Source: Limnephilus marmoratus (lineage: Eukaryota; Arthropoda; Insecta; Trichoptera; Limnephilidae). Taken from it: a DNA stretch of 64,000 nt. A program made the position numbers and the translations under genes. Positions 52,126 through 63,328 of this stretch are shown here, piece by piece. Location of the stretch: positions 10,452,501 through 10,516,500 of the forward strand of contig OU862908.1 in NCBI GenBank assembly GCA_917880885.1, given 5' to 3'. Numbering within the stretch: the stretch's first letter is position 1; each line of letters starts with the position of its first letter. The notes under the pieces were generated by a model, which did not search any database, had not been told where the DNA came from, and saw nothing but the letters and a program-made list of their open reading frames with translations.

Positions 52126-52662
52126 CTAATCGCTAAAGAAGTTTTCAGTTCAATATATCTAGCAATCATTTTATTATGAAGAACAAAGCGTAGTTCAGTT
52201 TAGGGAACTTTTATAACACAACAAAATCAAATTATTATTTTTTACCTGACGGGTCCGAATTAATTCCGAATTATGAAAAATTTCAATACCATTTCAGCCG
52301 TGATATTTATCACGATGCACGGAAAGAGGCATCTTTAAGTAATATTAACACAGAAAGTTGGATTTTTCATTGAATTATCTTGTTCCAAAATCTAGGTCAC
52401 GATCAGATCAATAATTTAACGATAGTAAATAATATGTTTGCATTTTTGTCGGCATTGAATTTTGAAGATTATCATAGATACCCTTGAAAACCTACATGCG
52501 AAACAAAACACTCAATTACCTACCAACACATACCATCTACTAATAACAAAATGACAAGGTTATGGGAATACGCGAGAGTGAGATAAACCAAAAACGAGTG
52601 TGCATTCAAAATACATATAAATGTCAGGATCGCAGATTGGAAGGTGGTAATTAATTAATGAT
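52126..52662. other. No gene seen
   Basis: AT-rich DNA without recognised features. Confidence 0.4.
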
Positions 52663-53032
52663 CGTCTGTCATAGGTCACCCCGAGTGGTTTGCTACGTTT
52701 GGTGACTTAGCATGGGTGCCTGAGTTCATGGGGTGAGAATTTTCTAGGTCTTGTAACCTACTGTGGATTTGTAGACTGGCTGAGAGAGCTTTTTACCTCT
52801 CCAGCAGGACTCTCTCGACCTATCACCTTGCACGACAGTGGAATGGTTGAATTCAAACGTCCGTCACTCCTGGACACACTGTCCCCCAGATTCCTTACAT
52901 ATCCCTCGTGTATTTTTATTTCTCAGATCTTCCTCTCATTCCTTTCTTTAAAAAAACCCTCCGCACAGCATCCTCAAAGATGACAAGCGAAATTATTTTC
53001 CTAAGGGCCTCCTGTGTGGAGCTAATGTAAAA
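52663..53032 (-). repeat. Dispersed repeat family R, complete inverted copy
   Basis: In reverse orientation this has all blocks of the 42093-42447 copy: CTGTCATAGGTCACCCCGAG, GTTCATGGGGTGAG, a CCAGCAGGACTCTCTCGACC block, TCCTGGACACACTG, CCCTCCGCACAGCATCC and GGCCTCCTGTGTGGAGCTAA ending at a poly(A)-like stretch. It is about 370 bp. The absence of terminal repeats plus an A-rich edge could fit a SINE-like unit, but no tRNA or other promoter-bearing head was recognised. Confidence 0.75.
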
Positions 53033-53955
53033 AAAGTGCCAAGATTCAGAAGAAAATCCGACTAGAAAGCGACCATAGATACGAGTAGAAACATAGGTAG
53101 ATATTATGACACTTTTGACTTTTTTAAATAATGGCATACCTACAGAGTACAGAGCTCCGGGCCAAAAAGGCCCCTTTCTCTTTCATCATAAGATTATAAA
53201 ATATGGTTGTTTAAAAGATATTGTGACATGGAAGCGTGCCGACTGCCATAGAGCTACGACCAAAGTGCACGGACTATCAAAACGGCAGAGCCAATGAAAG
53301 TTATGCGTTTGGTGTGTTGGTGTGTGGGCGCCGCTATGTGTATTTGCCATTTGCAGTAGTATGGATGTTGGCGACACTTTTGTGCGCGCGCAGTTTCACG
53401 CTCATAATCCTTATAATCTATTACTGAGACGCATAGAGCTACGCAGCACAAAAGGATTCTCCGCATCCAATTTACCTGTCATCAAAGCTCGGTGTCAACA
53501 TTTAGAGGTAAAGCTGCAAGTGGTTATGCACATAAGGCATGAGTACAACTCGTGGCCTCGTGGACACTGGTCTAATCGAGTGCTGTGTTTATTTGCCGTG
53601 GCAGATAAATAATAAACCTAATATTATATTGCAATGGTCAATATCACAGGTCAAGTTCGCTCGGGCAGAATCCGCACGAGAAAACGAGTTAGGCGAGAGC
53701 GGGCCTCTCCCGCAGCTAATCGCCACACCTCTTGCACGCGCGACATTTAATGGCTACTATCAATATATTCAAATTAACCAAAATATGTTATTATATGATG
53801 GGCATTGGTCAAATAATAAATAAATATCTCCACATTTCATTTTCATTTTGGATATGGGTACCATTTATTAGATAATAGTAGTATTATAATGAGTTATTGT
53901 GCCATAGGTTCTATATATATATATATATTTATAATAGAACATATGGCACAATACC
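53033..53955. other. GC-richer unassigned region
   Basis: The stretch 53140-53740 is richer in GC than its surroundings and has overlapping short frames on both strands. CATAGAGCTACG occurs twice (53249 and 53431). A short plus frame at 53634-53750 is arginine-rich (GRIRTRKRVRRERASP). It could be a decayed repeat or part of an unannotated exon or promoter region. No family was recognised. Confidence 0.3.
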
Positions 53956-54015
53956 TCTGCCACAGGTCACCCCGAGTGGTTTGCTATATTTGGTGACTTA
54001 GCACGGGTACCCGGC
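53956..54015 (-). repeat. Terminal fragment of repeat family R
   Basis: GCCACAGGTCACCCCGAGTG, GTTTGCTATATTTGGTGACT, TAGCACGGGTACCCGG matches the outer 60 bases of the copy starting at 52663. Confidence 0.7.
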
Positions 54016-54169
54016 AGTGGCTAAGATTGAAAAATACGACAATATTGATGTTGCTGTAGCTGAAAAATTATTTTTTTTTCAAAACTTCAATAATTTGTAT
54101 GAAGACTTTCGGGATTCTTTCAGTTTGGGGATACGCCGCATTCACATTTCAGTACATATTCATACAAAA

Positions 54170-54490
54170 AATTGAAATTTTGAAACATGGCTGTACAAGA
54201 TAATGTATTGATTTATACCGTATGTATTTATATGGTATGTTTTTGTCTGGTATAATGATATTTCTGATTTGAAAATGAATAAATCTGAGCATTGACTAGT
54301 ATAAAAATATAACTTTTTTTTATTAAAAAAATTAAAACTTTTAAAAATATAAAACACCGCTTTACCAGATAAAACAACAATCTTTCGAAATCATATTATG
54401 TTTTTTTTTGTAAAAATGTTACGTAACTTCTAGAATTTGGTTTAAAAATGACAAATTTCCGGTTGAGTATAACCAAGCCCTCTCAAAAAG
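54170..54490 (-). mobile_element. Diverged partial copy of repeat family Y
   Basis: GATAATGTATTGATTTATAC, AAAACAACAATCTTTCGAAA and AAAAATGACAAATTTCCGGT correspond in order to blocks of the Y copies at 61850-62110. Edges are indistinct. Confidence 0.5.
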
Positions 54491-56096
54491 GTGTTTTTTT
54501 GTATTGATATTTGAAATTATATAAGACAAATTTATGTTACCAATAACGTAAATTTCGGTTGTTTTCAATTTAAATTTAAACCCATCGTGATGTTTTTCAA
54601 CACTTTCTTTTATAATTCATTATATTTACATAGTAGATGGAGTAAAATATATTATTTAAAATAAAATACATTGATTTATGAATAATTACGGGTTACGAAT
54701 AATCTAAAAATAAAATTGAAAATTTCCTTCTACCACCAGAGTAAGTGGAAAATGTTGCTTGCGTCGTGATGTGGGACTTAGCCAGCCCAAGAAATGAACT
54801 CACGAAGCCAACTCAGCCACTGACCGGTCGAATCACAAAAAGTTGATTTCTTGAACGGCTTATATTTTACAAATTGAAACCAACAAAAAAATTATTCTAA
54901 GCAGTACTTCTAACAGATATTTGCTCATTCAGTTTGGTTGGGTATTTTGGCCTCTTTGAAAAAGGCTGCGCGTTCCTCTCAATGGTGCTTAGGTAACTCC
55001 GTTGTGCGAACGATTGTACAATTATTTGATCATAGTAATAATATTATCAGTTAATTTACTGTTTTAAAGATGAATATACAGACAATTTAATATCAGAAGA
55101 CAGGGTTTGCTTTATTTCTAAATATTGAGGGATGTAGAACAAGGTTTTAAATTAGTAAGGAGGAATATAAACGCTAGAAATATTTTGATTCTCATGCCTG
55201 CAAAATTTAAAATCGAGCGTATTATTTGCACGAGGCAAGTAAGCGAAAAAGTGTTTTTTTTTATTTATTTTGTGCATAATTTTATAAGAATGAAAAAAGT
55301 TAGAACATACAAAACCTCAAAAATAGTCTTAGCCATAAAGGGGTATTTTTTAAAAATTGTTTCTTGTATCCTTCATAGTTAAGTCATGAAAAAACATTTT
55401 TTTTTGTGGTTTACGCTTATATTTTTTGTTATGTAAATAATAATTTCATTGAAATTCCAATACATAGAAAAGCAAGTAATAGCTTCTATTTATCCGTAGC
55501 ATATTTTTGATGTTCACACTGTAAACTGATTCGTAGTAAAGATTAATTTAGTAGTATCTAAATAGGGTTTCATGTACAGCTTCATCTTAAAACGTTGTTG
55601 TTGTTTGAATAATATTTAAAAATTAGAACAATAAAATATTTTAAAGTATTGGAAGCGTGATTACCAAAGATATTCAAATACAGAAGAGATATGCTATGGT
55701 GTCCGCGCAACTGTCGCCGGACTACGCGCTAATTAGCGTAGTTTGCATACAAAAACAATTTCTTCATTTCGTTGATTTTTTGAAAATGTGCATTAATATT
55801 GTTTAACAATATATTTTGAATAAGGAAAGAATTCGTTCATTTAGTTTAACGTTCGTTTGGTTTATTCGTTAATTATTTGTTCTTTTAGTTTATTTGTTAA
55901 TTGGTTAACAATATCGGCGACACCCGGAAGCGCAGACCCACATAGTAAAAACAGCAGATAGCACATCTACTTATATTTCAATATCTTTGGTGATTACCCA
56001 GAACAGGACAGTCCATAGAAAGGGATGATTTTGAAAAACTATATGAAAGAGCATATAGCCATGGGATAACTTTGCTTTAAAAAATACAATCGCAGT
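54491..56096. other. No gene seen
   Basis: AT-rich DNA. The stretch near 54770-54835 has a weak tRNA-like look (GACTTAGCCAGCCC ... CTGACCGGTCG), too poor to call. Frames are short and have no recognisable domain. Around 55700-55760 there is a short GC-richer segment without homology. Confidence 0.35.
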
Positions 56097-56512
56097 TTTT
56101 TTTTTGTTTACAGTGAATACCGCACAAGAATCTCAACCGCTCCCGTCTGGAGCCAGTGAGACTATGGCATCCCCAATTGGGGTATGTTGTGAGGCTGAGG
56201 GTAGTGGGGAGGGGAAAGAGGTGGGGATGAGGAAGGTTGGGAAGTACCTGGCTATTCAGATCTGGTCACCAAACACGGCTAAAGCTATTTTCAAGCAACG
56301 TTTCAATTCTAAATGGTGGTCTTACACCAGGTCGATACTGATAGTATCTTCCACTCTGGAACATGCCGCAAATATACGATACATTATTTTTAATTAATTA
56401 ATTGTGAAATAACACAAATTAATCAAATAAAATTTATTTGCGCAAGCCGGGTTCGAACCTGCGACCTCCGGATTGTGAGTCAAGAGTCTTACCCACTGGA
56501 CTACGGAGGTCG
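56097..56512 (-). mobile_element. tRNA-headed SINE family B, third copy
   Basis: Full-length on minus: head 56512-56441 (A box TAGTCCAGTGGGTAAG, B box GGTTCGAACCC), body as at 31805-32232, 3' end GTATTCACTGTAAAC and a T-run on plus. By eye it is over 90 percent identical to the 31805-32232 copy, so this family was active not very long ago. Confidence 0.85.
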
Positions 56513-56699
56513 TCAGAGTTGTGAGTAATACAATTTAATGAATCGAAATTTTAATCTTAATAAATTTTAGAAAGAATTTGCGGTTGGCTCCAATCAAATA
56601 TCCTAACAATGAATATAAAAAAAGCAGGATACATGATTTTAAGTTCAAACCGTAAAATAATTCCTCCACATGTACCATTAAAAATTGAAAATAACGATT

Positions 56700-57531
56700 G
56701 CAAATCCTGAAACAGGAAAAATATCTTGGGCTGTGCATCGATAAGCATTTAACTTTTAAACGACACATTCAAAATGTAAAAGATAAAATCACACCCTTAA
56801 TTAGTGTTTTTAGCCGGTTATATTATCATATCTATTACCAATTAGATTAAAAAAAAGTTTATACTATAGTCTCGTACACTCACACCTAAATTACCTGATT
56901 GAAATCTGGGGAAATGCGTATGAAACATACATCAATGAATTACAGTTAATTCAAAATAAGATAATCAAAAAACTATTTCACTACGAATCCAAAACATCCA
57001 CAAAAAAATTATATTTGGAAACAAAACTGTTAACATTAAGAAAACTATACGAGTACGATATATGTGTCCTTATATACAAAATAAATAATAAACTCATACA
57101 TACAAACACAGAATTAATTAAAACGTCCCAAGTACACAAACATTTTACACGACAACACGATAACATACGTTTAAACACCATTCATACTAACTACGGTAAG
57201 CAATCAATTAGTTACGAGGGGGGCAATTTATATAATTGCCTTCCAGATGATATCAAAAACGAAAAAAGTGTGTGCAAATTCAAAAAAAAAATTGTTCATG
57301 TTTATTCACAAAAAACAAAGTAGTGATAGTGAATAATATCGTATGGTAATATAATATCATGTAAATGTTAGTATTGCAATCTAATGTAATCTAAGGTTAT
57401 GAAATGTAAAAACCATGTAATGTAAAAACTATGTAATACAATGTAAAAAAGTACATAATTCAATATTCTAGTTAAGTAAGTGAAAATGTTATTTTCTTTT
57501 TTACTGGAATAAAAACTTATGAAAAAAAAAA
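56700..57531 (+). pseudogene. 5'-truncated LINE fragment with 3' end
   Basis: The plus strand encodes GLCIDKHLTFKRHIQNVKDK, then, after breaks, LIEIWGNAYETYINELQLIQ, KLFHYESKTS and a clean 103-residue stretch (57015-57323) ending GKQSISYEGGNLYNCLPDDI ... KFKKKIVHVYSQKTK. This is the thumb and C-terminus of a non-LTR polymerase; the palm is missing. The 3' untranslated region is A/T-rich with reiterated ATGTAAAAACTATGTAAT words, and AATAAAAACTTATG precedes the poly(A) at 57522-57531. Confidence 0.8.
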
Positions 57532-57861
57532 TCGTTTAGAACCCGAAGAAGAATTAAAAAAATACATAAATGTTTTAAAATACCATCACCGCCAGATCTC
57601 CAAATACATAGAGCACTGTGTGGGATGGGATGAGATTAAAATGCAAATTAAAACCAAATAAACAAGCGTTTGGGCAATAAATAATTTATCGAAACGCGGA
57701 AGTGAGGACTCCCTCAAAATTTAAAAAGTTTAAATATCTTCCAATACATAATAAGTATCAACATTAATTAATTTAGGGAAAAATTTAATTTATAAAAAAA
57801 TAATTCAAAACCGTAATGAAAAAAGATTTTGCTTCGTAAATAGTAAATTTATAGATTAATG

Positions 57862-59238
57862 TGATCCAATAAATAGTCCAGGAAAAAAATGAAATCGGAA
57901 TTCACTCCCCTTTTTGGGAGGAGTTTAAAAATACTTGAGAAAAAACTTTTGGAAATGTTGGGAAAGGTTTTTTACGCGTTGTTTATTGTAATAAAAAATA
58001 AATTTAAAATTGATTTCACGGAACCAAGCGACGCGGAATCTGAGACGTCTATTCCCCGTCGCGGCCGGGGCGGAACTAATACAAAATAGGTGTGGCAAGT
58101 CTGTAGTCCTTAGGTGGACGGTATAGGGTTCACTTTGAAAATCCAAATTCGTCGACTGCCGTATTGTAAAATAACAACGCGGAAATGCATATTTTATTTT
58201 ATTTTGTGAAGTTTGGGCGTAAATGTAATTTTTTTGCGATTACTATAAAAGAAACTGAATTTGCCACATTATACAATAAAACCATACACGAAAGGGGGTT
58301 TATAAGTAGGAGAGTTTGCACTTAAAAGTGTTTTTTATAGACCTAATACTTTATTTTTTTCTAGGCTTATCAAAAGACTTATAAAAAAATGACCGATATT
58401 TTTAAGGGCCAAGATATGTTCTGCACGCAGTATTTAATTGAAGCACCTATACTTCTAAGCGATCAAATTTTCAAAACAAATTCACGTGATTTTTTTATGA
58501 TTTTGCATTATTTCGTATGTATATAATGCAAAAGTATAGTAAATAATGCAAAATCATACAAAATCATATATTTTTGTTTTGAAAATTTGATCGCTTAGAA
58601 GTATTATAGATGCTTCAATTAAATACTGCGTGTAGAACATACCTTGGCCCTTAAAAATATCGGTCATTTTTTTATAAGCCTTTTAATAAGCCTATAAAAA
58701 AATAAAGTATAAGGTCTAAAAAACACACTTTCAAGTCCAAACTCTCCTATTTATAAACCCCTTTTCGGTTATGGTTTTATTGTATAATGTGGCAAATTCA
58801 GTTTATTTTATAATAATCGCAAAAAAAATTGACATTTACACCCAATCTTCCCAAAATAAAATATGCATTTTCGCGTTGTTATTTTACAATACGGCCGCTA
58901 AGTCGACGAATTCGGTTTTTCAAAGTGAACCCTATGGCGTCCACCGAAGAACTACTGTTCACGCCACAGTCGCAAAACCTCAGTCACGCCCCGAACTGAG
59001 CGGGAGATGGACGCGTCACTCTGCGTCGCTTGATTTCGTGAAATCAATTTTAAATTTCCGTTTTATTACAATAAACAATGCGTAAAACAGGAATTAATAT
59101 TTTTTACATGCCTTTACGAAATCAACCTGTAAAACAAAACTTTTCCAACCTTTCCAAAAGCTTTTTCTCAAGTATTTTTAAACTCCTCCCATAAAGGGCG
59201 TGAATTCCGATTTCGATTTTTTCCTGAACTAGTGGATC
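57862..59238. mobile_element. 1.38-kb palindromic (foldback) element
   Basis: Two arms of about 650 bp, 57862-58510 and 58550-59238, are imperfect reverse complements across a ~50-bp centre rich in ATAATGCAAAA words. Outer ends: GATCCAATAAATAGTCCAGG on the left and, inverted, GATCCACTAGTTCAGG on the right. Short frames in each arm are not genes. The length and near-absent loop suggest a foldback transposon or an inverted duplication of a smaller element. Transcripts across it would fold into long double-stranded RNA. Confidence 0.85.
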
Positions 59239-59689
59239 GCCTATCGTTAAGAAACATTAACGAAAAAAATACTGTAATGAGGTTATGTTAAGCTTAGGAT
59301 TATGACGTAGGCACTTAAAGTTGATTTGAAATTATTTCGTTTAATTTATTCAAAACTTCAGAACAGCAGGATGCTGTAAACCTAACGGAGGAACAGAATT
59401 ATAATATTAAATACCTCCAACATTTCTGCCATAGAAATTCACAATACGTTGAATATTTTATATTATTTTCTGATGATCTTCGCGGATGAAGGTCGTGCAA
59501 TAACATAGGTACTGATTGGCATAGCAAAGCGAGATATCTGCTAAATTTATTAGTAACAATCAATATTGATGTATAGAAAATAATAATACGAGTATTTGTG
59601 GATATAGTAACAAGTAAAACGACACTTTATAAGGATACAGGTATACGCTATACTAGCCAGTCCAATCACACGACACATTTGACCCAGCT
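59239..59689. other. No gene seen
   Basis: AT-rich DNA with no recognised features. Confidence 0.4.
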
Positions 59690-59730
59690 CACATAGGTCT
59701 TATAGAAATCGTTGTGTCTCCCTTACTATA

Positions 59731-59920
59731 ATGGGCTCTACACACGACACTGCATGTAGTGACTGCGGCAGTGACTGCAGAGAGCGTGGAGTTGAGCGAA
59801 CTAGCGCTGTCTCGTTTGTTAAAGGGCCGCTAGAACGAAGACAGCACTAGTTCGCTCAACTCCACGCTCTCTGCAGTCACTGCCGCAGTCACTACATGCA
59901 GTGTCGTGTGTAGATCCCAT
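59731..59920. mobile_element. Hairpin element, copy 1 (190 bp)
   Basis: Arms of about 88 bp (59731-59818 and 59833-59920) are near-perfect complements around a 14-bp loop. The end is ATGGGCTCTACACACGACAC, with GTAGTGACTGCGGCAGTGAC and CTGCAGAGAGCGTGGAGTT further in. GC content is far above the flanks. Host repeat X at 29392-29418 (CTTACTATAGTAGTAAG) gives the approximate empty site, the insertion falling right after CTTACTATA. Confidence 0.85.
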
Positions 59921-59998
59921 AACAGTAAGAAATATGATCTAAACGGTATTGGAAAGAGAAAACAACAAGCTATCAGTCTTACTCATAATCGCAAAGTA

Positions 59999-60140
59999 AA
60001 GCGGCCTACACACGACACTGCATGTAGTGACTGCGGCAGTGACTGCAGAGAGCGTGGAGTTAAGCGAACTAGCGCTGTCTCGTTTGCTCTCTGCAGTCAC
60101 TGCCGCAGTCACTACATTTAGTGTCGTGTGTAGATCCCAT
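59999..60140. mobile_element. Hairpin element, copy 2 (142 bp)
   Basis: The same sequence as copy 1 but with the centre shortened: left arm to GCTGTCTCGTTTG, then a right arm that starts directly at CTCTCTGCAGTCACTG. The arms are therefore unequal in length. It lies 78 bp from copy 1, in the same repeat. Confidence 0.8.
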
Positions 60141-60302
60141 AAGATAACACCACGAGAGCAAGAACGGGTTAGGTGAAATTGTTACTCACAATGGTGGGTC
60201 ACGCGCGCATGCGCCTTTTCTTACCCCGTCACTGTACGGGAGATTTTGTAGCTGTCAGAATTTAAACCACCCGATCACCAGGGTTAACTCAGTACTACGG
60301 CA

Positions 60303-60600
60303 GTGTACGGCAGTATAACTTTCGAAATGGAGAACTTTTTTGAGAATCTTGACGTTTTGAATGGAGCTTTGGCAAATATTGACCGTATTCACGGCATTCG
60401 TGCACCTCGGCTACCGAAAAGGTACAAAAAAGGTACGATCCATTTGCGGCACTTACGGAATGAGATTTTAGGTCTAAATATAGATTTACAAAAGTTAACA
60501 CGAGACGTTTGATTGACTTGGTACGGCCGTATTTAGATGTGAACAATAAACGGGGCGGCAAAATATTTTTAAAACATGAAACACAAAATAATCTCGTCGA
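60303..60600 (+). pseudogene. PIF/Harbinger transposase, N-terminal remnant
   Basis: The first frame (60328 on) reads MENFFENLDVLNGALANIDR and RAPRLPKRYK. One base later it continues in another frame as YDPFAALTE, a stop, then DFRSKYRFTKVNTRRLIDLV and RPYLDVNNKRGGKIF, the FxxxYRFxK...LxxLLxP pattern that precedes the catalytic domain in Harbinger/HARBI1-type transposases. No catalytic region follows, and the rest (60600-60780) has no clear frame. It is probably a deleted, non-autonomous element. Confidence 0.7.
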
Positions 60601-61445
60601 ATAATATTTTGACGTATGAATAAACGTGAAGTTGGCAACACGCCGCGAAATGCCAAATTGACCGCGTTTTTCAGCTTTGGAGCAGAGTGTTGCTACCGTA
60701 AAAAAATCATAACCCATAATCCAGCTGTCGAGCAATATTGGGAAAATTTATGATTGTGATTAAAGATTTTTAAACTGAGCAGCGTAGGCCCCCTCCCCTG
60801 CATAGCTAACGCGACGCTACAGCACCGTGTTAGGGTTTCATTATGAGTAAATACGTTTAAATCTATAAATTTATCACAAAATAATTCAAATGTACACCCT
60901 TATGAAACCAAAATTTCCGACCGCAATTTGATAAACGATTTTTTTGGAATTATTTTTACATGAAACGATAAAAAAGTGAGGTGGCAAAAACGTTTATAAT
61001 TGTCTAATAACATATTCGTTGTCGGTAATTTGAGTTAGAAAAAACGTAAGGTGACCGTTTTTAAAACTTTTTAAAGTGTGCAATAAAAAATTACATGGTT
61101 ATTTCTAATAATAAAATTTGGTAGCGTATTTCATCACCTTTCAAAATCAGATTTTAGTTTTATGTTCACAAATATACGATATATTTGGATTTTATTGCAA
61201 AGCGGAAATATTTTTACCTTCTGAAAAAATACGTCCGATTTTTGAAGGACTAGTTACTTGTGATTCCGGAATAGGTATACCTACCTACTACTAAAGGGTT
61301 TTTGTTGGCAGAGTTTTTTTTTTAAGTTTTCTTTATTCATTGAAAAATTTTTTTTTTACCAAAGTTGGGGATTTTTCGACCACCATGTTAGGCACATGCC
61401 CGTGTTGTGGTGGTCGAGTGTTAATAAAGAGTTGTTTAAGAACGT

Positions 61446-62134
61446 TTAACCAGCCAGCGGCCGAAAATCTACATTTCATCGAAAGTCGTTCTTACGATCG
61501 TGCAGGACGGTTACAATGAGAAAGATTAATTATTCTCCGTACCAGCTTTTTAAAATTATAACTCAATATCGATTTTATTTCATTCCAAATTTGCTTTAAT
61601 TTACACCTACATTCAAAAATGCTGAAAGGCGTGATGATAAAACTATTAAAATAATGTACTTTTTGTATTCATTTTTCAATAATTTCTAAGTTAAATAAGA
61701 ATGTAAAAAAAAATCTGAAATATATTAGTTTGTAAGTGCGCAAATAAATATACAAACTGACCAATTTTCGTCAAGAAACACATGTACGTATATATTTTTT
61801 AATGATTTTATTTAAACTAAAATTAAAATTCTAAAACATACGATACCTAGATAATGCATTGATTTATTTTACTGCATGATTATATGATTTGAAGTGAGTG
61901 TGGTATAACACAAAACCTTTTTTGAAAATTTAACAAATCTGCCAACGACCGAATGTATAACCTTATTATACTATAAATAAACATTTTTTCTCAAAATTTA
62001 AAACATGCGAATGCTAGATAAAAGAACAATATTTTGAAATCCATTTATAATTTTTTGTGGAAAAGAGTCAATACGTCTAAAATCTGATCTAAAAATGACA
62101 TTTTTCTGGTTTTCTCTGGTAAATATCCTCTTAA
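61446..62134 (-). mobile_element. TTAA-bounded repeat family Y, copy 2
   Basis: It runs from TTAACCAGCCAGCGGCCGAA (61446) to CTCTGGTAAATATCCTCTTAA (62134). It has the same blocks as copy 1 in reverse: TTATTCTCCGTACCAGCTTT, CAAATCTGCCAACGACCGAA and GGTTTTCTCTGG. Length 689 bp. No coding frame. Confidence 0.7.
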
Positions 62135-62412
62135 CTGTTTTTATACCCACAAAGATGGTATCCGGGACAAAAGAACCCTAAATCTTGGAAAATGTAGAAC
62201 TAAAGGGAAAGTTTGGAAGTTTGGAAGAATCTGGCTATTAATTCACATCTAGTTACTAAAATCGAACATAGGTAAAGCCATTAAAAAAAAATAAAACAAC
62301 TTAACTTATCCTTCCTTAATTGATACTTTTTATTTTTATATTTATTTTTGGAAAATAATGTCGGTACTTCTTAGTCGAAGAATGATACAGTTAAAAGTGA
62401 CCGAATTGGATA
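62135..62412. other. No gene seen
   Basis: AT-rich spacer, no recognised features. Confidence 0.4.
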
Positions 62413-62545
62413 TACACCTTAGCTCAGTTGGTAGAGCTAATGCCATGTAAGCAGAAGGTCCTGGGTTGCCAATATCTTTTTCTGATGTTTCTGTCTATAG
62501 ATTTTCGAATTAAATTCATTTAATTAAATATTTTTATATTTGTTT
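62413..62545 (+). mobile_element. tRNA-headed SINE family C, copy with deleted T arm
   Basis: The head CACCTTAGCTCAGTTGGTAG, AGCTAATGCCATGTAAGCAG and AAGGTCCTGGGTT breaks off mid B box, then the family tail CCAATATCTTTTTCTGATGT ... CATTTAATTAAATATT follows. Compared with 34790-34945, about 16 bases of the T arm are missing, so the internal promoter is damaged. Confidence 0.75.
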
Positions 62546-63328
62546 TCAGACAGTTTTTTTTTACATTAACGAGCGTTTCCTAAGATTAAGCACCAGCGTA
62601 CATTATGTAAGAATAATATTACACAAAATTGCACTTTGAAAACTATTATTCGTGTAAAGGGTAAATAATCTACAAACCGCCGCAGGCCGCTATACTTTTA
62701 ATAGGCGTAGATTTTGAAAAGTAAACTACTTTCAAACTTAATTACCAAAATAATTTCACACAACCGCCATTTTTTTGTGGATTTGATATTTGCGAAGTTT
62801 TGTTTCAAACTAAAAAGCATGAATTACTTAGTTTACCTAAACTAAGAACCTAATAAACTATTTTGTGTATGTGTACGTGTACAGTAGTTTTTCTTATAGT
62901 AATTGTTGAAAAAATCCGTGCTTAAAAATACGTCGGCTTATGGATTATTTAATAAAATCTCTCCAACTCTAGAACAAAGCGTTCGATTTTATACATAAAA
63001 TTTTAAACTGTATGTTGGAAAGATCAAAAAAAAAAAATTATGCGACCTCTGGGTCCAGAGTCAATAATCTTAACCTTTCTGCCGTGGTTGTCACAAACGA
63101 ACCTGAAGATCCTACCCACCTCAATAATAATAACCTAAAATGTATAGATAATACAACTTTATTGAACACCTGCGTGCTTTAAATTACCATATCTTTCAAG
63201 GAACATTACAAAAAAATCCTGTTGTTCAAATACGACATATTCGGAGTTGTTTTAAACTCTATCACGTTTAATGACCGTTATCAGCGCAATTTTGAATTTG
63301 GAATTTGAACGGTCCTCGTTAAGCGCCT
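62546..63328. other. No gene; one diverged tRNA-like stretch
   Basis: Around 63040-63100 the minus strand reads AGAAAGGTTAAGATTATTGA, CTCTGGACCCAGAGGTCGCA, similar to the head of SINE B but decayed. No coding frame was recognised. Confidence 0.35.

Larger units (their letters stand above)
59690..61235 (+). repeat. Dispersed repeat family X, heavily interrupted copy
   Basis: The left part (TAGAAATCGTTGTGTCTCCC, TTACTATA) and the right part from about 60840 (GAAACCAAAATTTCCGACCG, AAAAACGTAAGGTGACCG, TTTGGATTTTATTGCAAAGC) match the intact copy at 29330-29866 in order. Between them sit two hairpin elements and a Harbinger remnant. Confidence 0.65.

Noticed and set aside
53254..53612. Overlapping frames in a GC-richer block
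   Set aside because: None shows a recognisable domain, and open frames on both strands suggest composition and not coding; kept only as an unassigned region.
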